Assembly: GCA_021827495.1 (NCBI GenBank)
Contig: JAKAVN010000018.1
Location: 1 to 36,390, forward strand
Source: Deltaproteobacteria bacterium
Lineage (GTDB): Bacteria; Desulfobacterota; Binatia; Binatales; Binataceae
DNA length: 36,390 nt
Direction of reading: 5' to 3'
The notes beneath the pieces are model-generated. The model was not told the origin of the DNA, did no database searches, and worked only from the letters and a program-made list of their open reading frames with translations. Position 1 is the stretch's first letter. Every line of letters begins with the position of its first letter. Of the stretch, positions 7,021 to 15,117 are shown in pieces. The translations under genes were made by a program, and so were the position numbers.

Positions 7021-7104
7021 TGTTTTAACATCTGTTACAGCTTTGTAACAGAGAAAATCAGTCAATTCCATATTTAGTCAGCTGAATATGCTAATTGACT
7101 GCAA
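7021..7104. repeat. AT-rich island with inverted repeats
   Basis: Sequence around 7010-7140 is far richer in A+T than the rest of the window. It holds a perfect 9-bp inverted repeat with a 4-base loop (TCTGTTACA at 7031-7039, TGTAACAGA at 7044-7052). A second set follows: CAGTCAATT (7059-7067) against AATTGACTG (7093-7101), enclosing CATATT/AATATG (7069-7074, 7085-7090) and the palindrome TCAGCTGA (7078-7085). These could be operators for dimeric regulators, a factor-independent terminator for either side, or the end of a lost mobile element. No T-tract directly follows the stems. The rest of the 6913-7285 gap shows no gene. Confidence 0.5.
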
Positions 7105-7285
7105 ATAATTTCGCACTGGTAGGATTAGCTTCTCTTTATTTAGCTTTGATTGGCTCAACGGTCGAGCCCTTGAATGGCGTTAGACTTTGTTCGAGCGGCC
7201 CAAGCTTGCTTGCGCCAACTCTTGTAGTGCCGCTCTGGATTAAACTGGCCGCAGGCAGGATGTAGCGGCGGAAGGCAACAGACTC

Positions 7286-7501
7286 ATGGCATCGAACCGC
7301 AAACCGAGCCGCTCGAAACTCACGCCGAGAAGGACTTGGACGCAGGCGAGCCGGTGGGGCCGGAGGGGCAAGCCGGAGAAAATCGCCGACGCGGTGGTAT
7401 GGCTGTGCTCGGACGCGGCGTCGTTCGTGGCCGGGCCGCGCTGTTTGGCGGATTCTCCTACTGTCTCACCAACGAGCGTTTATATCAGACGCGGCCGGTA
7501 A
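7286..7501 (+). pseudogene. Relic of a short-chain dehydrogenase/reductase C-terminus
   Basis: Within this frame lies GRRGKPEKIADAVVWLCSDA followed by ASFVAG. This is the strongly conserved segment near the C-terminus of classical short-chain dehydrogenases (GRMGKPEEIADAVLWLCSDAASFVTG). The expected next part, GHALxVDGG, is scrambled by a frameshift just after 7430, and the cofactor-binding and SYK catalytic regions are missing. Residues before the motif do not match. The frame is therefore a fragment of roughly 30 recognisable codons without function. Confidence 0.65.
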
Positions 7502-7665
7502 GCTTGTCTCAGATTTCAACCTCGCTGGCGCGTTCGAGCAAGACCCGACGAATCGCCCGGCCCGATTTGGCTGCATATTGGCGCGGAATTCTGCGCCGCC
7601 GGAGCCTGGCATCCCGTTTGCTCGTTTACCCTTCCGTGAGAACGAACCCAGCGAGGAAAGCAGTC

Positions 7666-8100
7666 ATGAACGAACCGATTCTGGCGCCCGATGACCGCCT
7701 CGACACTCTGAGGCTGGCCGAGAAGACGCTCAGCGCCGCGGATTACGACGAACCTGTGGCCGCGCATGCGCAGCCCCGCACTTACACGGCGCTCACCGAG
7801 CGCCCGGCTGGCTTCGAGGGCTTCTTCGTTCCGCCGCGCCGCCAATGCGCCGAAGCTGTTCCCACCTACACGGCGCTCACCGAGCGCCCGGCTGGCTTCG
7901 AGGGCTTTATGGTTCCACCGCGCCACCAGTGCGCCGAGCAGACTCTCCCGAAGTATCAGGCGCCCACTGAACCGCCGTCAGGTTTCACTATCGAGGTCTT
8001 GTTCGCGCCGCCGAATCCACAGCGGGCCGCACGCGTTCCCACCTACGAAGCGCCGATGAAACAGCCGATGGAACTGCCGCTCGCGGCGAGCGCCCTTTGA
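7666..8100 (+). CDS. Hypothetical protein with 29-residue tandem repeats
   Basis: 144 residues starting at ATG 7666 behind GCGAGGAAAG; the open frame extends upstream into the dehydrogenase relic but without support. After a 40-residue acidic N-terminus, the repeat TYTALTERPAGFEGFFVPPR plus RQCAEAVP occurs twice almost identically (unit 87 bp, from about 7780 and 7867). A third, diverged copy (KYQAPTEPPSGF) and a fourth partial one (TYEAPMKQP) follow. There is no signal peptide or membrane segment. Each unit has a Pro-x-Gly-Phe core and the first two have one Cys. I know no family with this repeat; the gene may be lineage-specific. Confidence 0.55.
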   Translation: MNEPILAPDDRLDTLRLAEKTLSAADYDEPVAAHAQPRTYTALTERPAGFEGFFVPPRRQCAEAVPTYTALTERPAGFEGFMVPPRHQCAEQTLPKYQAPTEPPSGFTIEVLFAPPNPQRAARVPTYEAPMKQPMELPLAASAL

Positions 8101-8312
8101 AGCCAAGCGCGCTTGCCATCCGCCGCGCGATCAACGCATTCGCCGCGACTCAGCAATCGGCGACGCGCTCTTTTTGACGAACCGGCGCGCCGCCGTTTCC
8201 CGGTAAACCTCAAGCAGGGCCAGGCGGCCCTCCCAACCCCATCCGACTCCAAAGATAATCGAGGGGCAACGACATGTCCCGAGGCGAAGATGAGTGCCCT
8301 TCGGCCCCAAAA

Positions 8313-8321
8313 TGGTATAGA
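8313..8321 (+). promoter_or_regulatory. Extended -10 promoter before a small membrane protein
   Basis: TGGTATAGA fits an extended -10 element (TGn followed by TATAGA). Transcription would begin near 8328, leaving a leader of about 30 bases before ATG 8359. No convincing -35 element is present, which is usual for extended -10 promoters. Confidence 0.4.
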
Positions 8322-8358
8322 ATTACGCTACGGAAGCTGTGAAAGGACTTCAAAGGAC

Positions 8359-8478
8359 ATGAGAAGAAAAACCGCCTTCAACGAAGGTCATTTTTGGGAA
8401 AACGTCAGGATGTTCGTGTTCGTCGCGGCTGGGCTTGTCGGTCTGTGGTACGTGATGACCACCGTCATTACCTGGTAA
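8359..8478 (+). CDS. Small single-span membrane protein, 39 residues
   Basis: The frame MRRKTAFNEGHFWENVRM is followed by one hydrophobic segment FVFVAAGLVGLWYVMTTVI and ends at W39. The positive N-terminus suggests an N-in orientation. AAAGGA lies about 11 bases before the ATG and again directly before it. A start at ATG 8290 would add 23 residues but lies upstream of the extended -10 element, so the short form is preferred. No family is recognised; stand-alone one-helix proteins often modulate larger membrane complexes, which is only a general possibility here. Confidence 0.45.
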   Translation: MRRKTAFNEGHFWENVRMFVFVAAGLVGLWYVMTTVITW

Positions 8479-8653
8479 CTTCGCCCTTCGCGTAATCCCG
8501 GCTATCGAGCGCGCGCCTTCGCCATCGCGCCGCCTGCCGTTCGCTTTGCGATATGCCGCACACGCCAGCGCTCCTTGGCACTCCCAAGCAGCACAAAGAT
8601 TTGGCATTTAAATCGAAGCCGCGCGGCGCCGTGTGGGCCTGCGCAGCAACGAC

Positions 8654-8977
8654 TCAGAAGCAGGAGAATCGGTTGATGCCGATGTTGTTGCAGGTAATCG
8701 GACCGGCGGCGGGTGCGATCGCGCGATGCTCGGGGCCCCTCATGGACGGCGGCGTCAAGCCCGGCGACCTGCTCGTGCGCGGCTCCAGTATCTCTACCTG
8801 GTCGATGTAGTCGAGCGCGCTCGCGGTATTGCCTTGCGCGGCGGCAATCAGGGCGTCCTTACGCAACGCCTGCGCCTTCGAGAAGTCGGCGGCACTCTTG
8901 TCCGCAGTCGAACAACCGGAGACCAGGAAGAGAAGGACTAGACCCAACCGCAGGCGTCGCAGAAGATAGGCGCTCAT
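8654..8977 (-). CDS. Small putative lipoprotein, 107 residues
   Basis: The product starts MSAYLLRRLRLGLVLLFLVSGC, a type II signal peptide with lipobox LVSGC (acylated Cys22), so the mature protein should be membrane-anchored. The next part, ADFSKAQALRKDALIAAAQG then NTASALDYIDQVEILEP, looks like one helix-turn-helix of a TPR-like fold. The last 40 residues are Pro/Gly-rich and compositionally different, so the natural end may have been altered. It lies downstream of phoR and tRNA-Arg on the same strand, 126 bases after the tRNA. No family is assigned. Confidence 0.5.
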   Translation of the reverse strand: MSAYLLRRLRLGLVLLFLVSGCSTADKSAADFSKAQALRKDALIAAAQGNTASALDYIDQVEILEPRTSRSPGLTPPSMRGPEHRAIAPAAGPITCNNIGINRFSCF

Positions 8978-9103
8978 GCCCCATCACTCACTGTCTTTAT
9001 GGTTAGCACTCTGGCTCCGCGGAGTCCAATTTTTTGCGGATGCCTGCGGACGGCCGAAAGACCGCCACGATCCTCATGCACGGTAGCGCGGGAATATGGA
9101 ATG

Positions 9104-9180
9104 TGGCGCGCCGTGAGGGATTTGAACCCCCGACCCTCAGATCCGTAGTCTGATGCTCTAATCCGCTGAGCTAACGGCGC
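9104..9180 (-). tRNA. tRNA-Arg (anticodon ACG)
   Basis: On the minus strand the cloverleaf folds completely. The acceptor GCGCCGT pairs with ACGGCGC, the D arm has GCTC/GAGC, the anticodon stem TCAGA/TCTGA encloses the loop CTACGGA, and the T arm GGGGG/CCCTC carries TTCAAAT. Discriminator G is followed by a genomically encoded CCA (9106-9104). The ACG anticodon, with A34 deaminated to inosine by TadA, reads CGU, CGC and CGA. It stands 92 bases downstream of phoR on the same strand. Confidence 0.97.
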
Positions 9181-9272
9181 CAGCCCGGACAGAAAAATTT
9201 CTCACATCGAACGCACCACCGCAAGACGCCGCAACCCGGCGCGCCGGATGCGCCGGGGTTGCGGCGCTGCGT

Positions 9273-10688
9273 CTATTGCGCAGGCGCCGCCGGCAGCCAT
9301 ACCGTGACCGTGGTGCCCTCGCGCAGCCGGCTCTCGATGCGCAGCTGCCCGTGATGGAGCTGCACGATGTGTTTGACGATCGCGAGCCCCAGCCCCGTGC
9401 CGCCCAACTCGCGCGAGCGCGCGCGGTCGACCCGGTAGAACCGCTCGGTGAGCCGCGGGATGTCGGCGGCCGGGATGCCTTCGCCGCTGTCGGCGACCAC
9501 CAGCTCGACGCCATCGCGCGGCTCCTTGCCGGATGAATCGGCGAGCTGGCTGGCACGCGCCTCGACCGTCACGCGGCCATCGCGCGGCGTGTATTTGATC
9601 GCGTTATCGAGCAGATTGATCATCACCTGGTTCAAGCGGTCGCGATCACCCTCGATCCTAGGCACCTCGGTGGCGCAGCGGGTCTCCAATGTCACGCCCT
9701 GGTGCTCGGCCCGCTCGCGCATCAGCTCCACCGCCTCGTCGATCACGCGCCGCGCCTCGAGCGGCGCGAGCCGCAGCGGCGAAAGTCCGCGTTCGAGGCC
9801 GGAGAGCGTGACCAGGTCGTCGATGAGGCGCGCGAGGCGGCGCGCCTGGCGCTCGATGATGCCGAGAAAGCGGCTTTGCGTGTCGCGGTCGTCGACGCCG
9901 GCGACCAGGGTTTCGGCGTAGCCGCACAGCGCGCTTAGCGGCGTGCGAATCTCGTGGGTCAGGTTGGCGATGAAATCCGTGCGCACGGTCTCGTAGGACT
10001 TGAGCTGGGTGATGTCGTGAAAGACCAGCACCCAGGCCGCCGCGGCGCCGGCGTTGGTGCGCACGGGCGCGGCGTTGGCGGCGAGAAAATGCGGCGCGGG
10101 ACTCTGAATCTGAAATTCGGCGCTGGCCATCGCGCTGTCCGCCGCGCCCATCGAGCGCGCCACGAATTCCTGCAGGCGCGGGTCGCGGCACAGTTCGACG
10201 AAGGCGCGGCCCCGGTAGTCGCCGTCGGCGCCGAGTGCGAACATGCGCCGCGCCGCGCCATTAACCAGCACCACGTCACCGCGCCGGCCCGTCACCACCA
10301 CCGCCTCGGTCATGCTGCGCAGGATGGCCTCGAACTCGTCGCGCTGCTCGGCCAGCACCTCGAGCTCGCGCACCACCGAATCGGCGGCTTCGAGCAGCCG
10401 ATGCTCCGCAAGGCCCATTACATCGGCGCCCTCGTGATGCAAATGGGCCGGCGGACGGCGCTCCTCGAGCGCCTCGGCGGCCTCCTCCACCCGTTCGGCG
10501 CTGCGCGTCCAGGCCGTGGCGATGGCGGAAGCCGCCAGCCGGCCGAGGATGAGCCCGGCTGCCAGCGCGCCGACCGCCCAGGGCCACGCGAGGCGCCCGG
10601 CCGCGGACAGCACGGCCAGCGCGATGGCGGGCGGCACCAGCGTGAGCAGGACCGCCGCCGTGAGGCGGAGCTTTATCGATTTATCCAA
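9273..10688 (-). CDS. phoR: Phosphate-regulon sensor histidine kinase
   Basis: 471 residues. Two adjacent membrane segments (about 10-30 and 36-56) lack a large periplasmic domain, as in PhoR, and are followed by a linker, a PAS domain (about 118-230), HisKA with phospho-acceptor His245 (ANLTHEIRTP), and HATPase_c. The latter has N-box NLLDNAIKYTP (358-368), G1 DSGEGI (400-405) and G2 GGTGLGLAI (429-437). The start is a TTG at 10688 directly after the phoB stop, so translation is probably coupled. In the family the kinase senses the state of the Pst transporter through PhoU rather than phosphate itself. The location downstream of pstSCAB-phoU-phoB fits this fully. Confidence 0.93.
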   Translation of the reverse strand: MDKSIKLRLTAAVLLTLVPPAIALAVLSAAGRLAWPWAVGALAAGLILGRLAASAIATAWTRSAERVEEAAEALEERRPPAHLHHEGADVMGLAEHRLLEAADSVVRELEVLAEQRDEFEAILRSMTEAVVVTGRRGDVVLVNGAARRMFALGADGDYRGRAFVELCRDPRLQEFVARSMGAADSAMASAEFQIQSPAPHFLAANAAPVRTNAGAAAAWVLVFHDITQLKSYETVRTDFIANLTHEIRTPLSALCGYAETLVAGVDDRDTQSRFLGIIERQARRLARLIDDLVTLSGLERGLSPLRLAPLEARRVIDEAVELMRERAEHQGVTLETRCATEVPRIEGDRDRLNQVMINLLDNAIKYTPRDGRVTVEARASQLADSSGKEPRDGVELVVADSGEGIPAADIPRLTERFYRVDRARSRELGGTGLGLAIVKHIVQLHHGQLRIESRLREGTTVTVWLPAAPAQ

Positions 10689-11429
10689 TTATCCAAGCGT
10701 TTCCGGGTTGAACCGGTAGCCGACGCTGCGCACGGTCAAAATCAGCTCGGGGTTGGCGTCGTCGCGCTCGATATGGCAGCGCAACCGGCGCACGTGGACA
10801 TCGACCGTGCGCGGCTCGACGAAGGTGTCGCGCCCCCAGACCAAGTCGAGCAACTGCTCGCGGGTGTAGACGCGCAGCGGATGCTGCACGAAAAAGCGCA
10901 GCAGCTCGAATTCGCGCAGCGTCATCTCCAAGCGCCGCCCATCGATGAACGCCTCATAGGTGCCGAAGTCCATCTTGAGCCGCCCGCGCTCGAAGCCGCC
11001 GCCCGCGCCCGGCTCGCTGAGCAGCCGCGCCCGGCGCAGCAGCGCGCGGACGCGCGCGACCACCTCGCGCGGGCTGAACGGCTTGACCACGTAGTCGTCA
11101 GCCCCCATCTCCAAGCCGAGCACCCGGTCGACCTCCGCGCCCTTGGCGGTGAGCATCAGAATCGGCATCGCGGCCGTCGGCGGCTGTGCGCGCATCCGCC
11201 GGCACAGCTCGAGCCCGGACATCCCGGGCAGCATCACGTCGAGCACCATCAGGTCCGGCGCGCGGTGGGCGATGCGTTCGAGGGCGCTGTCGGCGTCGGC
11301 GCTCTCGTCGACGATGAACCCCTCCTGCTCGAGGCTGTAACGCACCAGTTCGCGGATGTCGCGCTCGTCCTCGACCAGCAGGACGCGATGGCGGGAAGCG
11401 GGACGCGTCTGGGTAGCGGGCTCACTCAT
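10689..11429 (-). CDS. phoB: Phosphate-regulon response regulator, OmpR family
   Basis: 246 residues from ATG 11429. The frame is open further upstream, but that part overlaps phoU and is not conserved-looking. The receiver domain has the acidic pair at Glu20-Asp21, phospho-acceptor Asp64 (VLDVMLPG), Thr94 and Lys116. The winged-helix output domain (about 148-242) ends with TVDVHVRRLRCHI and ILTVRSVGYRF. The start overlaps the phoU stop by 8 bases, indicating coupling. Phosphorylated PhoB should bind Pho boxes such as the candidate before pstS. Confidence 0.95.
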   Translation of the reverse strand: MSEPATQTRPASRHRVLLVEDERDIRELVRYSLEQEGFIVDESADADSALERIAHRAPDLMVLDVMLPGMSGLELCRRMRAQPPTAAMPILMLTAKGAEVDRVLGLEMGADDYVVKPFSPREVVARVRALLRRARLLSEPGAGGGFERGRLKMDFGTYEAFIDGRRLEMTLREFELLRFFVQHPLRVYTREQLLDLVWGRDTFVEPRTVDVHVRRLRCHIERDDANPELILTVRSVGYRFNPETLG

Positions 11430-12114
11430 GCTTCTTCTTGTCCATGTGGCGGATGGTCCGTCCCTTGACCATGAAGACGACCATCTCGGCAATATTGGTG
11501 GCGTGGTCGGCGATGCGTTCGAGGTACTTGGAGATGAACAGCAGGCGCGTGGCGCGGCCGATGGTCTTGGGGTCCTCGGCCATGTAGGAGAGCAGCTCGC
11601 GGTACATCTGGTAGTTGAGCTGGTCGACCTCATCGTCGCGCTCGATCACTTCCTCGGCCAGCGCGGCGTCGTCGCGCACGAAGGCGTCGAGACTGTCCTT
11701 GAGCATCGATTGCGCCACCTCGGCCATCCGCGGCAGGTCGAGGTAGGGCTTGAGCTGGGGCTCTTCGTTGAGTTCCAGCGCACGCTCGCAGATGTTGACG
11801 GCGTTGTCGCCGATGCGCTCGAGGTCGGTAGTGATCTTGAGCCCGGTGGTGATGAAGCGCAGGTCGCTGGCGGCAGGCTGATGCAGTGCCAGCAGTTGCA
11901 CGCAGCGCTCGTCGATCTCGACGTCCATCCGGTTGACCTCGGTGTCGCGCGCGATGGTCTCGCGGGCCTTGGGCTCGTCGCGGTTGACCAGCGCCACCAT
12001 CGCCTCGGCGATCTGGTGTTCGACCAGCCCGCCCATCTTGAGCAGGTCCGCGCGCACCGCGCGCAACTCTTCCTCGTACTGGCGATTGGTATGTTGCGGT
12101 TGCAAGCTGTCCAT
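11422..12114 (-). CDS. phoU: Phosphate transport system regulator PhoU
   Basis: 230 residues forming the two three-helix PhoU repeats; the E(x)xxxDxxVN-like metal-binding signature appears twice (DTEVNRMDVEID near residue 62 and ERIGDNAVNICE near 97 in the first half, RDDEVDQLNYQMY and LERIADHATNIAE in the second). PhoU links the PstB ATPase to PhoR and shuts off the regulon when phosphate is plentiful. It sits between pstB (24 bases upstream) and phoB (8-base overlap). Confidence 0.95.
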   Translation of the reverse strand: MDSLQPQHTNRQYEEELRAVRADLLKMGGLVEHQIAEAMVALVNRDEPKARETIARDTEVNRMDVEIDERCVQLLALHQPAASDLRFITTGLKITTDLERIGDNAVNICERALELNEEPQLKPYLDLPRMAEVAQSMLKDSLDAFVRDDAALAEEVIERDDEVDQLNYQMYRELLSYMAEDPKTIGRATRLLFISKYLERIADHATNIAEMVVFMVKGRTIRHMDKKKHE

Positions 12115-12138
12115 TGTGAGCCTCCCCGGCCGCCGGCC

Positions 12139-12939
12139 CTAGCCGAAGCGCCCGGTGATGTAGTCTTCGGTCTCGCGGCGGGCCGGAGTAGTGAAGATCT
12201 GCCGGGTATTGCCGAACTCGATCAGATCCCCGCCGTACAGGAATGCAGTCAGGTCCGCGGTGCGGGCCGCCTGCTGCATATTATGCGTCACCAGCACGAT
12301 CGTGTAACGGGCCTTGAGCTCGAACAACAGCTCCTCGATGCGCGCGGTCGAGATCGGGTCGAGCGCCGAGCACGGCTCATCCATCAGCAGCACCTCGGGC
12401 TCCACCGCCAGCGCCCGCGCGACACACAGCCGCTGCTGCTGGCCGCCGGAGAGGCTGGCCCCGGGGCGGCGCAGCCGATCCTTGACCTCCTCCCACAGGG
12501 CCGCCTGGCGCAAGCTGCGCTCCACGATACGGTCGCGCTCGGGACGCTTGAGCGCGGCGCCATTGAGCCTGAGTCCCGCAGACACGTTGTCCTCGATCGA
12601 CATGGTCGGAAACGGCGTCGGCTTCTGGAACACCATCCCGATCCGCCGCCGCACCTGCACCGGGTCGATCTCCGGGGCATAGATGTCCTCGCCGTCGAGC
12701 AGAACCTCACCCTCGGTCCGCGCGCCTGGCACGACCTCATGCATCCGGTTAAGGCAGCGCACCAGCGTCGACTTGCCGCATCCCGAGGGCCCAATGATTG
12801 CGGTCACCACGTTGGCCGGGAAGGTCAGATTGACGTCGTGGATGGCGCGGAGCTGCCCGAAGTAGGCACTGAAATGACGTGCAGCAAGCTTATCGGACAT
12901 GCCACTGGCGCGCCGCCCGCGCTCCTCCTGCTCGGTCAT
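12139..12939 (-). CDS. pstB: Phosphate ABC transporter ATP-binding protein
   Basis: 266 residues. Walker [10 protein letters not shown] (50-58), Q-loop FQKPTPFP, signature [15 protein letters not shown] (163-177), and Walker B LLMDEP (184-189) with D-loop SALDP are all intact. [17 protein letters not shown] is the switch region typical of PstB. ATG 12939 is used here; ATG 12900 ([10 protein letters not shown]) would remove 13 charged residues and is equally close to the family start. It energises phosphate import through PstC-PstA. Confidence 0.95.
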   Translation of the reverse strand: MTEQEERGRRASGMSDKLAARHFSAYFGQLRAIHDVNLTFPANVVTAIIGPSGCGKSTLVRCLNRMHEVVPGARTEGEVLLDGEDIYAPEIDPVQVRRRIGMVFQKPTPFPTMSIEDNVSAGLRLNGAALKRPERDRIVERSLRQAALWEEVKDRLRRPGASLSGGQQQRLCVARALAVEPEVLLMDEPCSALDPISTARIEELLFELKARYTIVLVTHNMQQAARTADLTAFLYGGDLIEFGNTRQIFTTPARRETEDYITGRFG

Positions 12940-12999
12940 CCTACGCCCAACCCGCGCGCGGCACGATGGCCCGCAGCGTGCCGGCCGGGCCCGGCGCCG

Positions 13000-13039
13000 C
13001 CTCCCGGAAAAAAATGGCTCCGCAACCGAGCGCGGGAGG
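13000..13039 (-). promoter_or_regulatory. Inverted repeat with A/T run in the pstA-pstB spacer
   Basis: The 144-base pstA-pstB gap is the longest within the pst-pho block apart from the region before pstS. CCTCCCG (13000-13006) and CGGGAGG (13033-13039) can pair. On the transcribed strand a run of seven T lies inside the loop, next to the 3' arm, not after it. It may be an attenuator or an mRNA processing and stabilising hairpin; it is not a standard terminator. Confidence 0.3.
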
Positions 13040-13083
13040 TTCCGGTTTTCGCAGCCCTCGCGGCCGCTCCTGCGCGGACACCC

Positions 13084-13932
13084 TCAGCCGCGCCGCGCCG
13101 GCCTCAAGGCCATGCGCGCCCCGAGGTTCAGCAGGAGTACGACGACAATGAGTATCAGCGCGCCACCCCAGGCCTGCTCGTGCCACGATCGATAGGGCGA
13201 GATGGCGTAGGTGAAAACCTGCAGCGAAAGCTCCGCCATCGGATTGTTGGGATTGAGTTCCCAGAACTGGCTGCCGAAGGCGGTGAAGAGCAAGGGCGCG
13301 GTCTCACCGGTCACGCGGGCGACCGCCAGCACGACTCCTGTAATAATCCCGGAGCGTGCGGACGGCAGCACTACGTGCACGATGGCGCTGTATCGCGACA
13401 GGCCGAGCGCCAGCCCTCCCTCGTAGATTTCGCGCGACACTCCGTTGATGGCCGCCTCGGCGGTGCTGATGATGACCGGCAGCATCAGGACCGCGAAGGC
13501 GAAGGAGGCGGAAAAGGCCGAGAAGTGGTGTAGCGGCGCGACCAGGATCGTGTAGGCGAAGAGGCCGATGGCGATGCTCGGAATGCCCGAAAGGACGTCG
13601 GACAGAAAGCGCACCGTTACCGCAAAGAAGCCGCAGCCGAAGAAAGTGAGATACACGGCGGTCAGGGCGCCGATGGGGACGGCCATGAGGGCCGCGAGGC
13701 CGACGATGATGGCGCTGCCGACTATTCCATTGGCCACCCCGCCGCCAGGGACACCCACCGGATGCGGCAATTGCGTGAGGAAGGCGAACGACAGCGCGCC
13801 GCCGCCCTCCCGAATGACGTAACCCAGGATCAGAAGCAGGATGGCGGCCACCGCGCCGGCGCAAAGGGCCGTTAGAAAAATGCCCACGGTCCCGCGCGCC
13901 TGGCGCCGACCAACCGTTCCCGCCCCTTCCAT
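13084..13932 (-). CDS. pstA: Phosphate ABC transporter permease
   Basis: 282 residues with six predicted membrane segments and the permease coupling loop INGVSREIYEGGLALGLSRY. GIPSIAIGLFAYTILVAP in the middle is typical of PstA. ATG 13932 follows the pstC TAG without a gap. It forms the channel heterodimer with PstC. Confidence 0.94.
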   Translation of the reverse strand: MEGAGTVGRRQARGTVGIFLTALCAGAVAAILLLILGYVIREGGGALSFAFLTQLPHPVGVPGGGVANGIVGSAIIVGLAALMAVPIGALTAVYLTFFGCGFFAVTVRFLSDVLSGIPSIAIGLFAYTILVAPLHHFSAFSASFAFAVLMLPVIISTAEAAINGVSREIYEGGLALGLSRYSAIVHVVLPSARSGIITGVVLAVARVTGETAPLLFTAFGSQFWELNPNNPMAELSLQVFTYAISPYRSWHEQAWGGALILIVVVLLLNLGARMALRPARRG

Positions 13933-15045
13933 CTAGCTTTCCATGGGACGGAAGATCGTCCACAGCAACAGCCGCGCCAGCCCGTTGACGATCACACTGA
14001 TTATGAAAAGCAGCAAGCCCAGCTCCAGCAACGCGCTCAAATAAACCTGGCTGGTGGCCTCGGTGAACTCGTTCGCGATCACGCTCGAGATGGTGTAGCC
14101 GGGAGCGAACAGCGAGGCCGCGATCGCCGGACGGTTGCCGATCACCATCGTGGTCGCGATGGTCTCGCCCAGCGCCCGTCCAAGGGCGAGAATGCAGGCG
14201 GCGAAGATGCCCGGCCGGGCGATCGGCAACACCACCATCCTAAAGCCCTGCCAGCGATTGGCGCCGAGCGCCCAGATCGCTTCGCGCTGGGAATTGGGAA
14301 CCGCCCTCATCACGTCACGCGAGATGGCGGTGACGGTCGGCACAATCATGATCGCCAGGATCACGCCGGCCGTGAGCATCCCCACCCCGTATATGGTTCC
14401 CGCGAAGATCGGCAAAAATCCGAAGTAGCGCTGCAGGAACGGCTCAATGTAATCGCGCATCACCGGACCGAGGACAAACAGCCCCCACAGACCGTAGACT
14501 ACGCTGGGGACGGCGGCGAGCAGCTCGATGACAAAGCTCAGCGGCTCCGCCAGCCGGGGCGGAGAAAATTCGGCCAGGAAGGCGCCCGCCATCACGCCCG
14601 TGATCGAGGCCAGCAAGATCGCTATCGCGGAACTTACGATAGTGCCGTAGATGAACGGCAAGGCGCCGAACTGGTTAGTTACCGGGTTCCATTCGCTGGT
14701 CCACAGAAAGGACAGGCCGAAGGTCGATATCGAGAGCCAGGAATTGGCCAGGAGTTCAATGAACAGCCCCGCAATTATGGCGATGCAAGCGCCGGTCGCG
14801 CCGTAAACCGCCCACTCGAAAATCTTGCCCCGCGCCGCCACGGGCAGTTTGACCCGTGCTCCCAGCTCGGCGGCCTTCGCCAAATCGCCCGGCGCGGCGG
14901 CCGCCACGGCTTCACCGCCGCCGGCGGCGCCGGCCGGGCCAACCTCACCCGAGGCACTGCCACTGTCCGCCTTCGCCATAGAGTCTTTCAACGGCCGCCG
15001 GGCCTCTTCGAGATCCTGTGGCTTAGGTCCGGCATTTTCCGACAT
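13933..15045 (-). CDS. pstC: Phosphate ABC transporter permease with long N-terminal extension
   Basis: 370 residues, longer than the usual 300-320. The permease core begins about residue 75 (KIFEWAVYGATGACIAIIAG) and carries six membrane segments and the coupling loop RAVPNSQREAIWALGANRWQ. GLWGLFVLGPVMRDYI is a PstC hallmark. The first 75 residues are hydrophilic and low-complexity (Ala, Gly, Glu, Asp, Lys), with no membrane segment, and would lie in the cytoplasm. A start inside this region cannot be excluded, but no ATG or GTG with a clear ribosome site just before the first membrane segment was noticed. Confidence 0.92.
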   Translation of the reverse strand: MSENAGPKPQDLEEARRPLKDSMAKADSGSASGEVGPAGAAGGGEAVAAAAPGDLAKAAELGARVKLPVAARGKIFEWAVYGATGACIAIIAGLFIELLANSWLSISTFGLSFLWTSEWNPVTNQFGALPFIYGTIVSSAIAILLASITGVMAGAFLAEFSPPRLAEPLSFVIELLAAVPSVVYGLWGLFVLGPVMRDYIEPFLQRYFGFLPIFAGTIYGVGMLTAGVILAIMIVPTVTAISRDVMRAVPNSQREAIWALGANRWQGFRMVVLPIARPGIFAACILALGRALGETIATTMVIGNRPAIAASLFAPGYTISSVIANEFTEATSQVYLSALLELGLLLFIISVIVNGLARLLLWTIFRPMES

Positions 15046-15117
15046 GCGAAACCTGCCACGCAGATTGATTCCCAGAACGCCCGCAACGACCCTTCAAATC
15101 CGCGTCCGCGCTGGAAC

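Noticed and set aside
7780-7955. CRISPR-like array
   Set aside because: The repeats are 87-bp in-frame coding repeats without unique spacers of regular size.
8120-8176. Possible terminator before a CTTTTT run downstream of the repeat-protein gene
   Set aside because: Only a 5-bp stem (CGCCG/CGGCG) with a 12-base loop, separated from the T-run by seven bases; too weak to list.
8553-8810. 85-codon plus-strand frame with a GVKPGDLLV segment
   Set aside because: Overlaps the lipoprotein gene, has no ribosome site, and the PDZ-like resemblance covers only about nine residues.
9020-9103. Possible terminator after tRNA-Arg
   Set aside because: A 7-bp stem with two G-U pairs exists (GGCGGTC/GGCCGTC) but no T-run follows on the transcribed strand.
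9954-11468. 504-codon plus-strand frame
   Set aside because: Antisense of phoR and phoB, whose motifs are complete on the minus strand.
11356-13533. 725-codon plus-strand frame across phoB, phoU and pstB
   Set aside because: Spans three well-identified minus-strand genes; composition rich in His, Arg, Gln and Asp as usual for antisense frames.
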